Of a stretch of 20,565 bases of DNA, positions 7,123 to 14,234 are shown piece by piece. Position 1 is the first letter of the stretch. The number at the start of each line of letters is the position of its first letter. Both the position numbers and the translations under genes were made by a program. The notes beneath the pieces are model-generated. The model was not told the DNA's origin, ran no database searches, and saw nothing but the letters and a program-made list of their open reading frames with translations. The DNA lies in assembly GCA_041591635.1 (NCBI GenBank), contig JBFHRO010000031.1, positions 1-20,565 on the forward strand, written 5' to 3'. This stretch comes from JACKOD01 sp041591635. Its GTDB lineage: Bacteria > Pseudomonadota > Gammaproteobacteria > Pseudomonadales > Oleiphilaceae.

Positions 7123-7494
7123 TTAGATTTCTTTGAGTGTTCCTTTGGGCAAAGCCGCAGATACTGCGGCTTTCTGGACCTTGATTTCGACCCCGTTGGC
7201 AATTTCGAGGGCAACGAAATCATCCTTGACGCGCAAAATCTTGCCCGCGAGGCCGCCATTGGTGAGAACTTCGTCGCCTTTGTTCAATCCGGCCACCAAC
7301 TCACGATGCTCCTTGGCACGCTTGGATTGCGGACGCCACATCAAAAAATAAAACAGCACAATAAAACCGCCGAAAAACACGAGCTGCATGATCGCACTCG
7401 GGGCATCGGGTTGGGCAGGGGCGCCTTCAGCACTGGCCAGCATGGGCATTGTCAGTAACAGGGTGGCGGTCAGGGTTTTTCTGGTCATCATCAT
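7123..7494 (-). CDS. yajC: Sec translocon accessory protein YajC
   Basis: Small single-pass inner-membrane protein that associates with SecDF. About 123 residues (E. coli 110). The family core is clear: a hydrophobic helix IMQLVFFGGFIVLFYFLMWR followed by RPQSKRAKEH and the cytoplasmic part GLNKGDEVLTNGGLAGKI and ALPKGTLKEI. It carries an extra N-terminal segment with basic, hydrophobic and ASA-like parts (MTRKTLTATLLLTMPMLASA) that resembles a cleavable signal peptide, whereas E. coli YajC begins with a short unstructured lead. Several starts are in frame: ATGs at 7506, 7494, 7491 and 7488 and a TTG at 7512. A GGGAG lies 5 nt before the ATG at 7494, so that is preferred, with modest certainty. 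It follows tgt by 34 bp. Confidence 0.93.
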   Translation of the reverse strand: MMMTRKTLTATLLLTMPMLASAEGAPAQPDAPSAIMQLVFFGGFIVLFYFLMWRPQSKRAKEHRELVAGLNKGDEVLTNGGLAGKILRVKDDFVALEIANGVEIKVQKAAVSAALPKGTLKEI

Positions 7495-7528
7495 TACATC
7501 TCCCATAAACAAATCTTCCTAAAACAAG

Positions 7529-8668
7529 TCAACAGTGGGCCAGCGCTGGCACATCAAGGCCACGCTCGGCATAAAAACCGGTTACAAAGTCGGACAATCT
7601 ACGCTGTTCGATAGCCTCACGCAATCCGGCCATCAGGGTTTGGTAGTAGCGCAGATTGTGAATCGTGTTGAGTTGGGCCCCCAGCATTTCGCCGCAACGA
7701 TCCAGATGGTGTAAATAGGAACGACTGACGTTTTTACAAGTGTAACAGTCACATTTTTCATCCACCGGTGCGGTCGAGAGCTTGTGCTGGGCGTTGCGAA
7801 TCCGCACTACGCCGGTCGAGGTAAAGAGGTGTCCGTTGCGTGCGTTGCGCGTAGGCAATACACAATCGAACATATCAATACCGCGACGCACCGCTTCTAC
7901 GATGTCTTCGGGCTTCCCTACCCCCATCAGATAGCGCGGACAATCCGCTGGCATCTCGGGGCACAGCGCATCCAGCACCTGCAACATTTCATGCTTGGGC
8001 TCTCCCACCGACAGACCGCCAATGGCATAGCCATCAAATCCGGTGTCCAGCAGCCCCTGCAAGGATTCACGGCGCAGCGAAGCATACATGCCGCCCTGGA
8101 CGATACCGAACAAGGCCGCCGGATTGTCACCATGCGCCTCTTTGCTGCGACGGGCCCAGCGCAAGGACAACTCCATCGATGTGCGGGCCTCATCCACCGT
8201 GGCCGGGTAAGGCGTACATTCATCGAAAATCATCACGACATCGGCACCGAGGTCGCGCTGCACCTGCATGGAGATTTCCGGGGTCAGCACTACCGGCGAG
8301 CCGTCTATCGGCGAGCGGAATTTTACGCCCGCTTCGGTGATTTTGCGCAAATCCCCCAGACTGAACACCTGAAACCCACCGGAATCGGTCAGAATCGGCC
8401 CTTGCCACTGAATAAAATCATGCAGGTCGCCGTGAGCCTTCACCACGGCGGTGCCCGGACGCAACATCAGATGAAAGGTGTTACCCAAAATGATTTGCGC
8501 CCCAATGGCCTCAATGTCGCGCGGCAACATACCTTTTACTGAGCCATAGGTGCCCACCGGCATAAAGGCAGGCGTCTCGACCCGGCCACGGGGAAATTCC
8601 AGCTGCCCCCGTCGTGCGGCGCCGTCGGTGGCCAGAAGACTGAAGTTCATAAAACATTGACGAGTCAC
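7529..8668 (-). CDS. tgt: tRNA-guanine transglycosylase Tgt
   Basis: Exchanges guanine 34 of GUN-anticodon tRNAs for the queuosine precursor preQ1. A TIM-barrel enzyme with motifs ETPAFMPVGTYGSVKGM, TDSGGFQVFSL (general Asp, D95), FGIVQGG, YAIGGLSVGEP and the nucleophile Asp268 in FDCVLPTRNARNGH. The zinc site is C306, C308 and C311 in KCDCYTC plus H337. Two starts compete: a GTG at 8668 with GGGAG 6 nt upstream (379 residues), and an ATG at 8650 (373 residues, MNFSLLATDG) that matches the family N-terminus but has no purine-rich site. The ribosome-site evidence favours the GTG; homology favours the ATG. It lies directly downstream of queA, which acts later in the same pathway, and upstream of yajC. 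Confidence 0.95.
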   Translation of the reverse strand: MTRQCFMNFSLLATDGAARRGQLEFPRGRVETPAFMPVGTYGSVKGMLPRDIEAIGAQIILGNTFHLMLRPGTAVVKAHGDLHDFIQWQGPILTDSGGFQVFSLGDLRKITEAGVKFRSPIDGSPVVLTPEISMQVQRDLGADVVMIFDECTPYPATVDEARTSMELSLRWARRSKEAHGDNPAALFGIVQGGMYASLRRESLQGLLDTGFDGYAIGGLSVGEPKHEMLQVLDALCPEMPADCPRYLMGVGKPEDIVEAVRRGIDMFDCVLPTRNARNGHLFTSTGVVRIRNAQHKLSTAPVDEKCDCYTCKNVSRSYLHHLDRCGEMLGAQLNTIHNLRYYQTLMAGLREAIEQRRLSDFVTGFYAERGLDVPALAHC

Positions 8669-8682
8669 AGCAAACTCCCGGG

Positions 8683-9729
8683 TTAAGTGGCAGGCTTGGC
8701 CGTACGACGCGTGAGAAACATGGCATCGCCGTAACTGAAAAAGCGATACCGCTTATTGACAGCTTCCCGATAGGCCCGCTGAATGTTCTCATGGCCCGCA
8801 AAAGCGCTTACCAGCATCAAAAGCGTGGATTCGGGTAAATGAAAATTCGTGATCAGGGCATCAACGCACTTAAACACATAACCGGGGTAGATAAAAATCG
8901 AGGTATCGTCGCGAAAGGGTGCGATATCTCCGGCCTGCGCGGCAGATTCAAGGCTGCGCAAACTCGTTGTGCCTACCGCAATGACACGCCCCCCCTGTGC
9001 CTGGGTTGCCTTGATGGCAGCAACTACCGCCTCATCCACCTCGGCATACTCCGAATGCATGCGATGCGTTTCGATGTTCTCAACCCGTACCGGGGCAAAC
9101 GTGCCAGCCCCTACATGCAAGGTGACAAAAGCCGTGTTTACGCCCATGGCAGCCAGGGTATCGAGCATGGCCTGATCAAAATGCAGGCCCGCCGTGGGGG
9201 CCGCAACCGCGCCCGGCTTTTGCGCATAAACGGTTTGATAGCGCTCGCGGTCGGATGCCTGATCCTGGCGATCTATGTAAGGCGGCAAAGGAATGTGCCC
9301 AAGCCGCTCCAGAATAGCCAGCAAAGGTTCATCACCCGGCGCCCGCAGGTGAAATAAATCCGCCTGCCGGCCCAGCACCTGCAGCTGGGTTTGCTCATCT
9401 TCCAGCAGCAACAGGGCGCCAGCCTTGGGCGATTTGCTGGCGCGCACATGAGCCAGGGCCTCGTGTGTACCCAGCACACGCTCGATCAGGATTTCAATCT
9501 TGCCGCCTGTGGCCTTGCGGCCAAACAAACGCGCCGCAATCACGCGGGTATTGTTGAAGACCAGCAGGTCGCCCGCTTGCAGCAGGGTTGGCAACGCCTT
9601 AAAGGTTTGGTGGTCAAGCTCGCCGGTATTGCCGTCCATGATCAACAAGCGGCTGGCCGTTCGCTCTGGCATTGGGTAACGAGCAATCAGCTCATCGGGA
9701 AGTTCAAATCGAAAATCAGCTAGGTGCAC
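8683..9729 (-). CDS. queA: S-adenosylmethionine:tRNA ribosyltransferase-isomerase QueA
   Basis: Transfers and isomerises the ribosyl part of S-adenosylmethionine onto preQ1 in tRNA to form epoxyqueuosine, following Tgt. About 348 residues (E. coli 356). Conserved stretches in order: ELPDELIARYPMPERTASRL, LLVFNNTRVIAARLFGRKA, KPGAVAAPTAGLHFD, FVTLHVGAGTFAPV, MHSEYAEV, AVGTTSLRSLESAAQ and TNFHLPESTLLMLVSAFAG. The frame remains open to 9969, but homology begins at a GTG at 9729 (VHLADFRFELP); another GTG lies at 9741. Neither has a strong Shine-Dalgarno sequence and there is no ATG near, so the start is the weakest part of the call. It is divergent from the tRNA-Leu gene across 246 bp, in which I see no other gene; a TTGGCA/TAAGCT pair on the minus strand near 9836-9864 is a poor promoter candidate. 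Confidence 0.93.
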   Translation of the reverse strand: MHLADFRFELPDELIARYPMPERTASRLLIMDGNTGELDHQTFKALPTLLQAGDLLVFNNTRVIAARLFGRKATGGKIEILIERVLGTHEALAHVRASKSPKAGALLLLEDEQTQLQVLGRQADLFHLRAPGDEPLLAILERLGHIPLPPYIDRQDQASDRERYQTVYAQKPGAVAAPTAGLHFDQAMLDTLAAMGVNTAFVTLHVGAGTFAPVRVENIETHRMHSEYAEVDEAVVAAIKATQAQGGRVIAVGTTSLRSLESAAQAGDIAPFRDDTSIFIYPGYVFKCVDALITNFHLPESTLLMLVSAFAGHENIQRAYREAVNKRYRFFSYGDAMFLTRRTAKPAT

Positions 9730-9935
9730 GGTCTTGGTCACACAAAATTCACAGATTCGGTCAAAAGGCCACACGCCTGGCGAGGCAAGCCGAAGTACAC
9801 CGAGCAGTCTACAGAAGAAGAAAGCCAAAAGGCCGCCTAGCTTACCGAAAAGTGACGTCGATGCCAAACCGGAAATCCAGGCAAAACAGCAACGCTCGAT
9901 CAACCAGATACTGCAGGTTATTGATAGACGGGCGC

Positions 9936-9963
9936 TTGACCTTGACCCGGCAATGGGTATAAT
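9936..9963 (+). promoter_or_regulatory. Promoter of the tRNA-Leu gene
   Basis: TTGACC (9936-9941), a 16-bp spacer and a perfect TATAAT (9958-9963) lie 12 bp before the mature tRNA 5' end. The segment right after the -10 is tcgcacc, a GC-rich discriminator as expected for a stringently controlled stable-RNA promoter. Transcription should start about 9970, so the 5' leader is only a few nucleotides. Confidence 0.8.
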
Positions 9964-9975
9964 TCGCACCCTATT

Positions 9976-10062
9976 GGCGGTGTGGTGAAATTGGTAGACA
10001 CGACGGATTCAAAATCCGTTGCCCTTAAAAGCGTGGCGGTTCGAGTCCGCCCACCGCTACCA
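9976..10062 (+). tRNA. tRNA-Leu, anticodon CAA
   Basis: An 87-nt class II tRNA with encoded CCA (10060-10062). Acceptor arms are GGCGGTG (9976-9982) and CACCGCT (10052-10058), then discriminator A. The D region reads TGGTGAAATTGGTAGACAC. The anticodon stem ACGGA/TCCGT (10003-10007 and 10015-10019) holds loop TTCAAAA with anticodon CAA at 10010-10012. A long variable arm follows, then T stem GGCGG/CCGCC with loop TTCGAGT. It should decode UUG. The long variable arm, A73 and the D-loop all fit leucine identity. One oddity: by this fold the terminal 1-72 pair is G-U rather than G-C. It is divergent from queA, as I recall from Pseudomonas. Confidence 0.95.
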
Positions 10063-10151
10063 TGATTCAAGCAACTACTTGCTGAAATCAGGCAAGTATC
10101 AAACAGCGAAATGCTGTCGAACACAGAACAGATCACAACAGATCAAACAAC
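10063..10151 (+). other. Structured 3' trailer of the tRNA-Leu transcript
   Basis: Between the CCA end and the terminator lie two further hairpins: TACTTGC/GCAAGTA (10076-10082 and 10092-10098, 9-nt loop) and ACAGC/GCTGT (10103-10107 and 10113-10117, loop GAAAT). No ORF or second tRNA is seen. With the terminator this makes a trailer of about 115 nt that RNase E/P processing would release. Whether it is stable or functional cannot be told from sequence. Confidence 0.5.
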
Positions 10152-10178
10152 AAAAAGGACGCAACGAGCGTCCTTTTT
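10152..10178. terminator. Bidirectional Rho-independent terminator
   Basis: A5, stem GGACGC (10157-10162), loop AACGA, stem GCGTCC (10168-10173), T5. The A and T tracts make it work on both strands: for the tRNA-Leu transcript on the plus strand and for the flagellar transcript ending with flgL (stop at 10239) on the minus strand. It is the boundary between the housekeeping and flagellar blocks. Confidence 0.92.
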
Positions 10179-10238
10179 GCGTTTAATCCAGCGAATCTGC
10201 TTTCCCGATGATCTGCAGGTGCACTCCCTGCTGCCCGC

Positions 10239-11477
10239 CTACAACCGATCAAAGAGCGACAGGCTACTGACCTGGGAAAAAGTGGAATACGCCGCCTGCA
10301 ACGTAAACTGCTGAAACGACAACTGGGTAATGGCTTCGGCGTAGTCAAGTTCCTCCAGCTCAGACATGATCTCCCGGGTGAGAATCTGCACATCAAGGTG
10401 TTGTTCGCGCGTGGTTTCCACTGTGTTAAGCCTTGCACCAATCGAGCTGCGCGCATTGAGCATGGAGGTTTCCGCCGCATCCAGATTCTTGAGTGCCGTG
10501 GCAATCACATTATCCAGCGTCTTGCGGCCTTCCACCGAATTATTGAAGTGCGTCAGTCCGTAGATCAGCTTTTCAACGCTGGTAAGTACGCCCTGCTTCT
10601 CGGTGGAATCAATGAAAAAGTTGTCCCCCGGCAAGGGGGCACCAACGATTTCGAACTGCACGCCCTGCACGGCAATGGGGTTACCCGTACTAAATAGCTG
10701 GTTGTTGGCCAACACGCGGCCTGTCGCAGCATCGCGCACGGTAAAATTGGGCTGAGGCGGAACTACATTGGACTCCGGGTTGAATTCAAGCACCATATCC
10801 TTGGGATAGAAGGCATCGTAGGTAGTCTGATCATAGATTTGCCCGGTGGTGATAATCGCTGCAGGCACGGCTTGGTTATTGGGATTAACGCGCGTGGTAA
10901 AGGTTTTCTCGGCCGCTGGAATATCCATAAATATCGCTTTGCCGTTTTCGGTAGCGGCAATGGTTACGCTGGCTTCAATCTGCACGAACCGGCGCCCTTC
11001 GTCCCCATGATACTCAAAAGACCCCGAAGCGTTTTTAACAAAAGGCTGATTTTTGCCCTGAAAGCCGCCAAACACGAACTCACCCGAGGCATCGCGTGAA
11101 TTCATCATGCCCGCCAGCTGATCCAGACGCTCGCCTATTTCCTGGGAGATGTACTTGAGATCTTCAGCGTTAAGTGAACCATTCCCCGCCCTAACCGTTA
11201 GCTCTCTGATCCGCTGGATGACATCACTGACGCCCCCGAGAAGATCATCTTCGAGTTTGAGATTGTTTTCCGCCAGCTCGATATTGCGCTGAAACTGCTT
11301 GTTCAGGCTCAGCTCATGGCGCAATTCGAGGATACGGGTTGCCGCCACCGGATCATCGGAAGGGTTAATGATCTTTTTACCACTGGATACCTGCTGCTGG
11401 GTTTTTTGCAACTGGCTGTTGACATCGACAATGGTGTCAATGCCTTTGGTGAATACTTGAGAAGTTGAAATTCTCAT
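10239..11477 (-). CDS. flgL: Flagellar hook-filament junction protein FlgL (HAP3)
   Basis: Second junction protein, placed between FlgK and the flagellin filament; exported through the flagellar type III apparatus. It has 412 residues, close to Pseudomonas FlgL and longer than E. coli (317). The flagellin-like D0/D1 coiled ends are clear: MRISTSQVFTKGIDTIVDVN plus QQVSSGKKIINPSDDPVAA at the N-terminus, and YAEAITQLSFQQFTLQAAYS with TFSQVSSLSLFDRL at the C-terminus. The central 150 residues (about 150-300) form the variable exposed part. The ATG at 11477 has GAGGG 7 nt upstream. It is last in the flgE-to-flgL run, 93 bp after flgK; that gap contains only two copies of taaaaacctg (11535 and 11551) and no promoter I can support. 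A terminator follows at 10152-10178. Confidence 0.96.
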   Translation of the reverse strand: MRISTSQVFTKGIDTIVDVNSQLQKTQQQVSSGKKIINPSDDPVAATRILELRHELSLNKQFQRNIELAENNLKLEDDLLGGVSDVIQRIRELTVRAGNGSLNAEDLKYISQEIGERLDQLAGMMNSRDASGEFVFGGFQGKNQPFVKNASGSFEYHGDEGRRFVQIEASVTIAATENGKAIFMDIPAAEKTFTTRVNPNNQAVPAAIITTGQIYDQTTYDAFYPKDMVLEFNPESNVVPPQPNFTVRDAATGRVLANNQLFSTGNPIAVQGVQFEIVGAPLPGDNFFIDSTEKQGVLTSVEKLIYGLTHFNNSVEGRKTLDNVIATALKNLDAAETSMLNARSSIGARLNTVETTREQHLDVQILTREIMSELEELDYAEAITQLSFQQFTLQAAYSTFSQVSSLSLFDRL

Positions 11478-11570
11478 GGCGTTACCCTCATGAACCCTTC
11501 TGTAACCTGATGATGGTGACTATTTGGTAAGTGCTAAAAACCTGCCGAGTTAAAAACCTGTCAACGATGC

Positions 11571-14222
11571 CTAACGAAATGCCTGCAACAAGGCATCAAA
11601 TAGCTCCCGCGCTATGGATACTACTTGTGCCGAAGCGTTGTAAGCGGCCTGGTACTGGATTAAGCGCCCGGCTTCTTCATCCAGATTCACGCCTGATATT
11701 TCGTCCCAGGCGCCCTGGGATTGCTGCAACAAGGTAAAGGACGACTCCTTATCCATGCGGGTTTGACTGGTAAAGGTGCCTATGGTCTCAACCAGTTCCG
11801 CGTAGGCTTCGTTGTAGGTACTCACCCCGCCACCCGCCGTTCCCTTGGTTTCAAGTTTTGCCAGGGCAAGTGCATTACGGTTGTCGGAGATCCCGCCGGT
11901 GTTGTAGGAAATCTTGAACTGATCGCCGGCCTTGGGCTCACCCACGATGTCGATCTTGAGTCCACGATAGGTATTGGTCGCCGCCGGTGCCTGGGTAAAT
12001 ACGCTATTGACTGTGGAGGTGAGAATGATGCCGTTACCCATGCTTACATCGATAAAACCGCCAACAGCCACACCGGTACCGGCAGCAACCGTTTGCGTTG
12101 CCAATACCGCGCCTGTGTAGGGGCTTATCTTGTCGATATCCAGTGAGCCGGCCGTGGTCTCGAATACCAGATCTACGCCCAGGGATGACTTCACACTCAG
12201 ATTGGTGCCATCACTCACCGCGTAAACTCCCTGCAATTGCAACGCGGCATTGTTGTTAATCAGGGTTTCCAGCTCGTCGGGCCCGACTACTGCGGGCGGT
12301 GCCACCAGCAGCGCCTGCCCATTGAGCGTCAAGCCGTCGGTCGCATCGATATTTCTGACCAGGGCCGCACTGTAGGCATTGGCAGTCACCCCTGGCACAT
12401 TGCTCAGATTGCGGGCTGTGACCTCTGCACTTTGATCGGCGCCCAGCACCACTGTCTGGTTGGTTACCACACCGGTGACCGTATCCCGAATCAAAAAGGT
12501 CACGTTCTGCGCACCGTAGCCGTTGGTGAAAGGCCCAAGGCCCGCCGCCGGCATGGTCGCGATATTTGGGCCGCCGGCTGACACCATGCTTTCACCGGGG
12601 TCGGTGCCAAACAATTCGTTGCGCATGCCGGGAATGTAACGCTGATTATTCAAAGGCGGCACCAGCGGCTTGGGTACCGCCGGATCGGTCACGTCCAGCA
12701 CTTCGTAGAGCGCATCGGTAATGAATCGCACCGCCATGGGGGGGCTGAGTGCATCGGCCTTGGCGTACAGCGGAAGCGGCTTGTTGGTCAGCGGATTTTC
12801 AACGTCGAGCATGACGCCCTGGCTGATCGCGGCATTGCCGATATTGCCAAGATCGGCCAGGGTGCGAATGGGCGAGGCAAAGGCGATCTCTTCGAGGCGA
12901 TCGACACTCAACCCAATGTCCCGTGCACCGAAATGCGTTGGCTGAATAAAGAACCGGTCATTCACCTGAAAACTGCCCGAGGTCAGGTTAATGTCAAAGC
13001 CTTCAACCTTGATTTTGGCGGGAAAAAATCCCGGCAAGGTGCCCTGAGTAACCACCTCGTTATTGTGATGGCGCAGCACCACATAATCGTTGTTGCTGGG
13101 CCCGTTGAACTGCAACTCGTAATCGTCGAGTGTCAGAACGCTCGGGTCGGTGATTTCAACACCCGCAACCCGATCCAGCGGAATGGCGTTGCCCGCATTG
13201 GAGAAAACCCTTGCCCGCTGCAAGCCGGCATCATTGATATCGACAAAGAAATTGCCGCCAAGCTTGCTTTCAAGCGTCATTCCCACCTTGTGCTGATGGT
13301 TCACGGTATCGGCCAGCACCAATGCAATGCGCCCGAGCGAATTCATGCTTTCACGCAGCATATTGTCGCGAAACACTACCCGGCCCCCCAAGGTTCCGCC
13401 AGTAAGATCATTGGTAATCACCTGGTTGGAACCCGCGCCGACAAACGCCACTTCGGTACGGGTGGCGTCCTCGGCACTTTGCAGGGTGATCAAACGGCTG
13501 GCTTCGTTGCCTACCACCAAAGGCTGGCCCTTACCGATAAACACATTGACGCGACGGTCGGGCTGCTCGACGATGCCAACGCTGATTTTTTCTGCAAGTT
13601 TCTTGATGGCTTCATCGCGCTGATCCATCAGTGTGTTGGGCAAATCGCCCTTTCCTGCACCAATGGCAACGGTAATGGCTTTGTTGAGCTCGGCAATGGA
13701 TTTAGACAGGCTGTTGATGTCTGCCACATCATTTTTAATAGCCTGCTCCAGACTTTGCTGTTGCTGACTCAGGCGCGAATACAGGGCTTGAAAGCGCCCG
13801 ATGGTGCCTTCGGACTGGGTAAGCAATAACTGTCTCTCGGGTACGGAGGCGGGATTATCCGCCCCCCCTTGCAGGGCCCGGAAGAACTCACCCAACGCGG
13901 GCGTCAACCCGGTGGTCTCACCTGCCAGCAGATTGTCGATTTGAGTCGCCTGGCTGAGCAGTGCCTCCTGCTCGTTGAAAACGGTGGTATCGGCGCGCAG
14001 TTGGGTGTTGATGTATTCCAGGTTGACGCGACGAACGGTTTCAATGTTGACCCCGGAGCCCACAAAACCCGCCCCGGTGCGCAACGACGCGGCCGAGTTG
14101 AAGACAACTTCCTGACGACTGTAGCCTGGCGTATTGGCGTTGGTGACGTTGTTACCGGTGGTGCTCAGCGCCACCTGATGGGATTTGATGCCGGTTAATC
14201 CGATATTGATAAGACTGGCCAT
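11571..14222 (-). CDS. flgK: Flagellar hook-associated protein FlgK (HAP1), unusually large
   Basis: First junction protein between hook and filament. The N-terminal D0/D1 is typical: MASLINIGLTGIKSHQVALS, TGNNVTNANTPGYSRQEVVF and a coiled coil at about 80-215. The C-terminal D0 is also typical: ISGVNLDEEAGRLIQYQAAY and VVSIARELFDALLQAFR. At 883 residues it is far longer than E. coli FlgK (547) and Pseudomonas FlgK (about 680, from memory); the extra length lies between about 440 and 780. Within it, residues 570-690 hold a two-part beta-rich module: a DxxSAxVTARNLSxxxGVTANA segment followed by DGLTLNGQALL and a LETLINNNAALQLQG/AVSDG segment resembling flagellin/hook IN motifs. A similar module occurs in the FlgE of this window. 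The ATG at 14222 has AGGAGT 5 nt upstream. It starts 12 bp after the flgJ stop. Confidence 0.95.
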   Translation of the reverse strand: MASLINIGLTGIKSHQVALSTTGNNVTNANTPGYSRQEVVFNSAASLRTGAGFVGSGVNIETVRRVNLEYINTQLRADTTVFNEQEALLSQATQIDNLLAGETTGLTPALGEFFRALQGGADNPASVPERQLLLTQSEGTIGRFQALYSRLSQQQQSLEQAIKNDVADINSLSKSIAELNKAITVAIGAGKGDLPNTLMDQRDEAIKKLAEKISVGIVEQPDRRVNVFIGKGQPLVVGNEASRLITLQSAEDATRTEVAFVGAGSNQVITNDLTGGTLGGRVVFRDNMLRESMNSLGRIALVLADTVNHQHKVGMTLESKLGGNFFVDINDAGLQRARVFSNAGNAIPLDRVAGVEITDPSVLTLDDYELQFNGPSNNDYVVLRHHNNEVVTQGTLPGFFPAKIKVEGFDINLTSGSFQVNDRFFIQPTHFGARDIGLSVDRLEEIAFASPIRTLADLGNIGNAAISQGVMLDVENPLTNKPLPLYAKADALSPPMAVRFITDALYEVLDVTDPAVPKPLVPPLNNQRYIPGMRNELFGTDPGESMVSAGGPNIATMPAAGLGPFTNGYGAQNVTFLIRDTVTGVVTNQTVVLGADQSAEVTARNLSNVPGVTANAYSAALVRNIDATDGLTLNGQALLVAPPAVVGPDELETLINNNAALQLQGVYAVSDGTNLSVKSSLGVDLVFETTAGSLDIDKISPYTGAVLATQTVAAGTGVAVGGFIDVSMGNGIILTSTVNSVFTQAPAATNTYRGLKIDIVGEPKAGDQFKISYNTGGISDNRNALALAKLETKGTAGGGVSTYNEAYAELVETIGTFTSQTRMDKESSFTLLQQSQGAWDEISGVNLDEEAGRLIQYQAAYNASAQVVSIARELFDALLQAFR

Positions 14223-14234
14223 GACCGACTCCTG

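Noticed and set aside
9730..9969. 80-codon N-terminal extension of queA in the open frame
   Set aside because: QueA homology begins at the GTG at 9729; the extension would overlap the tRNA promoter and resembles no QueA.
9734..9988. 84-codon plus-strand frame between queA and tRNA-Leu with a Lys/Ser-rich product
   Set aside because: It runs through the tRNA promoter and into the tRNA gene, has no ribosome site, and its composition looks like random coding of an intergenic stretch.
9976..10240. tRNA-Leu as an integration site for a mobile element carrying the flagellar genes
   Set aside because: No integrase, no repeated tRNA 3' end in the window, and the flagellar run is a standard core operon.
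11535..11560. Direct repeat of taaaaacctg with a 16-bp period between flgK and flgL
   Set aside because: Only two 10-bp copies, A-rich, with no third copy or associated promoter; could easily be chance.
12933..13829. 298-codon plus-strand frame inside flgK
   Set aside because: It is antisense to a clear FlgK reading frame; long antisense frames are common in such coding sequence and no domain is recognisable.
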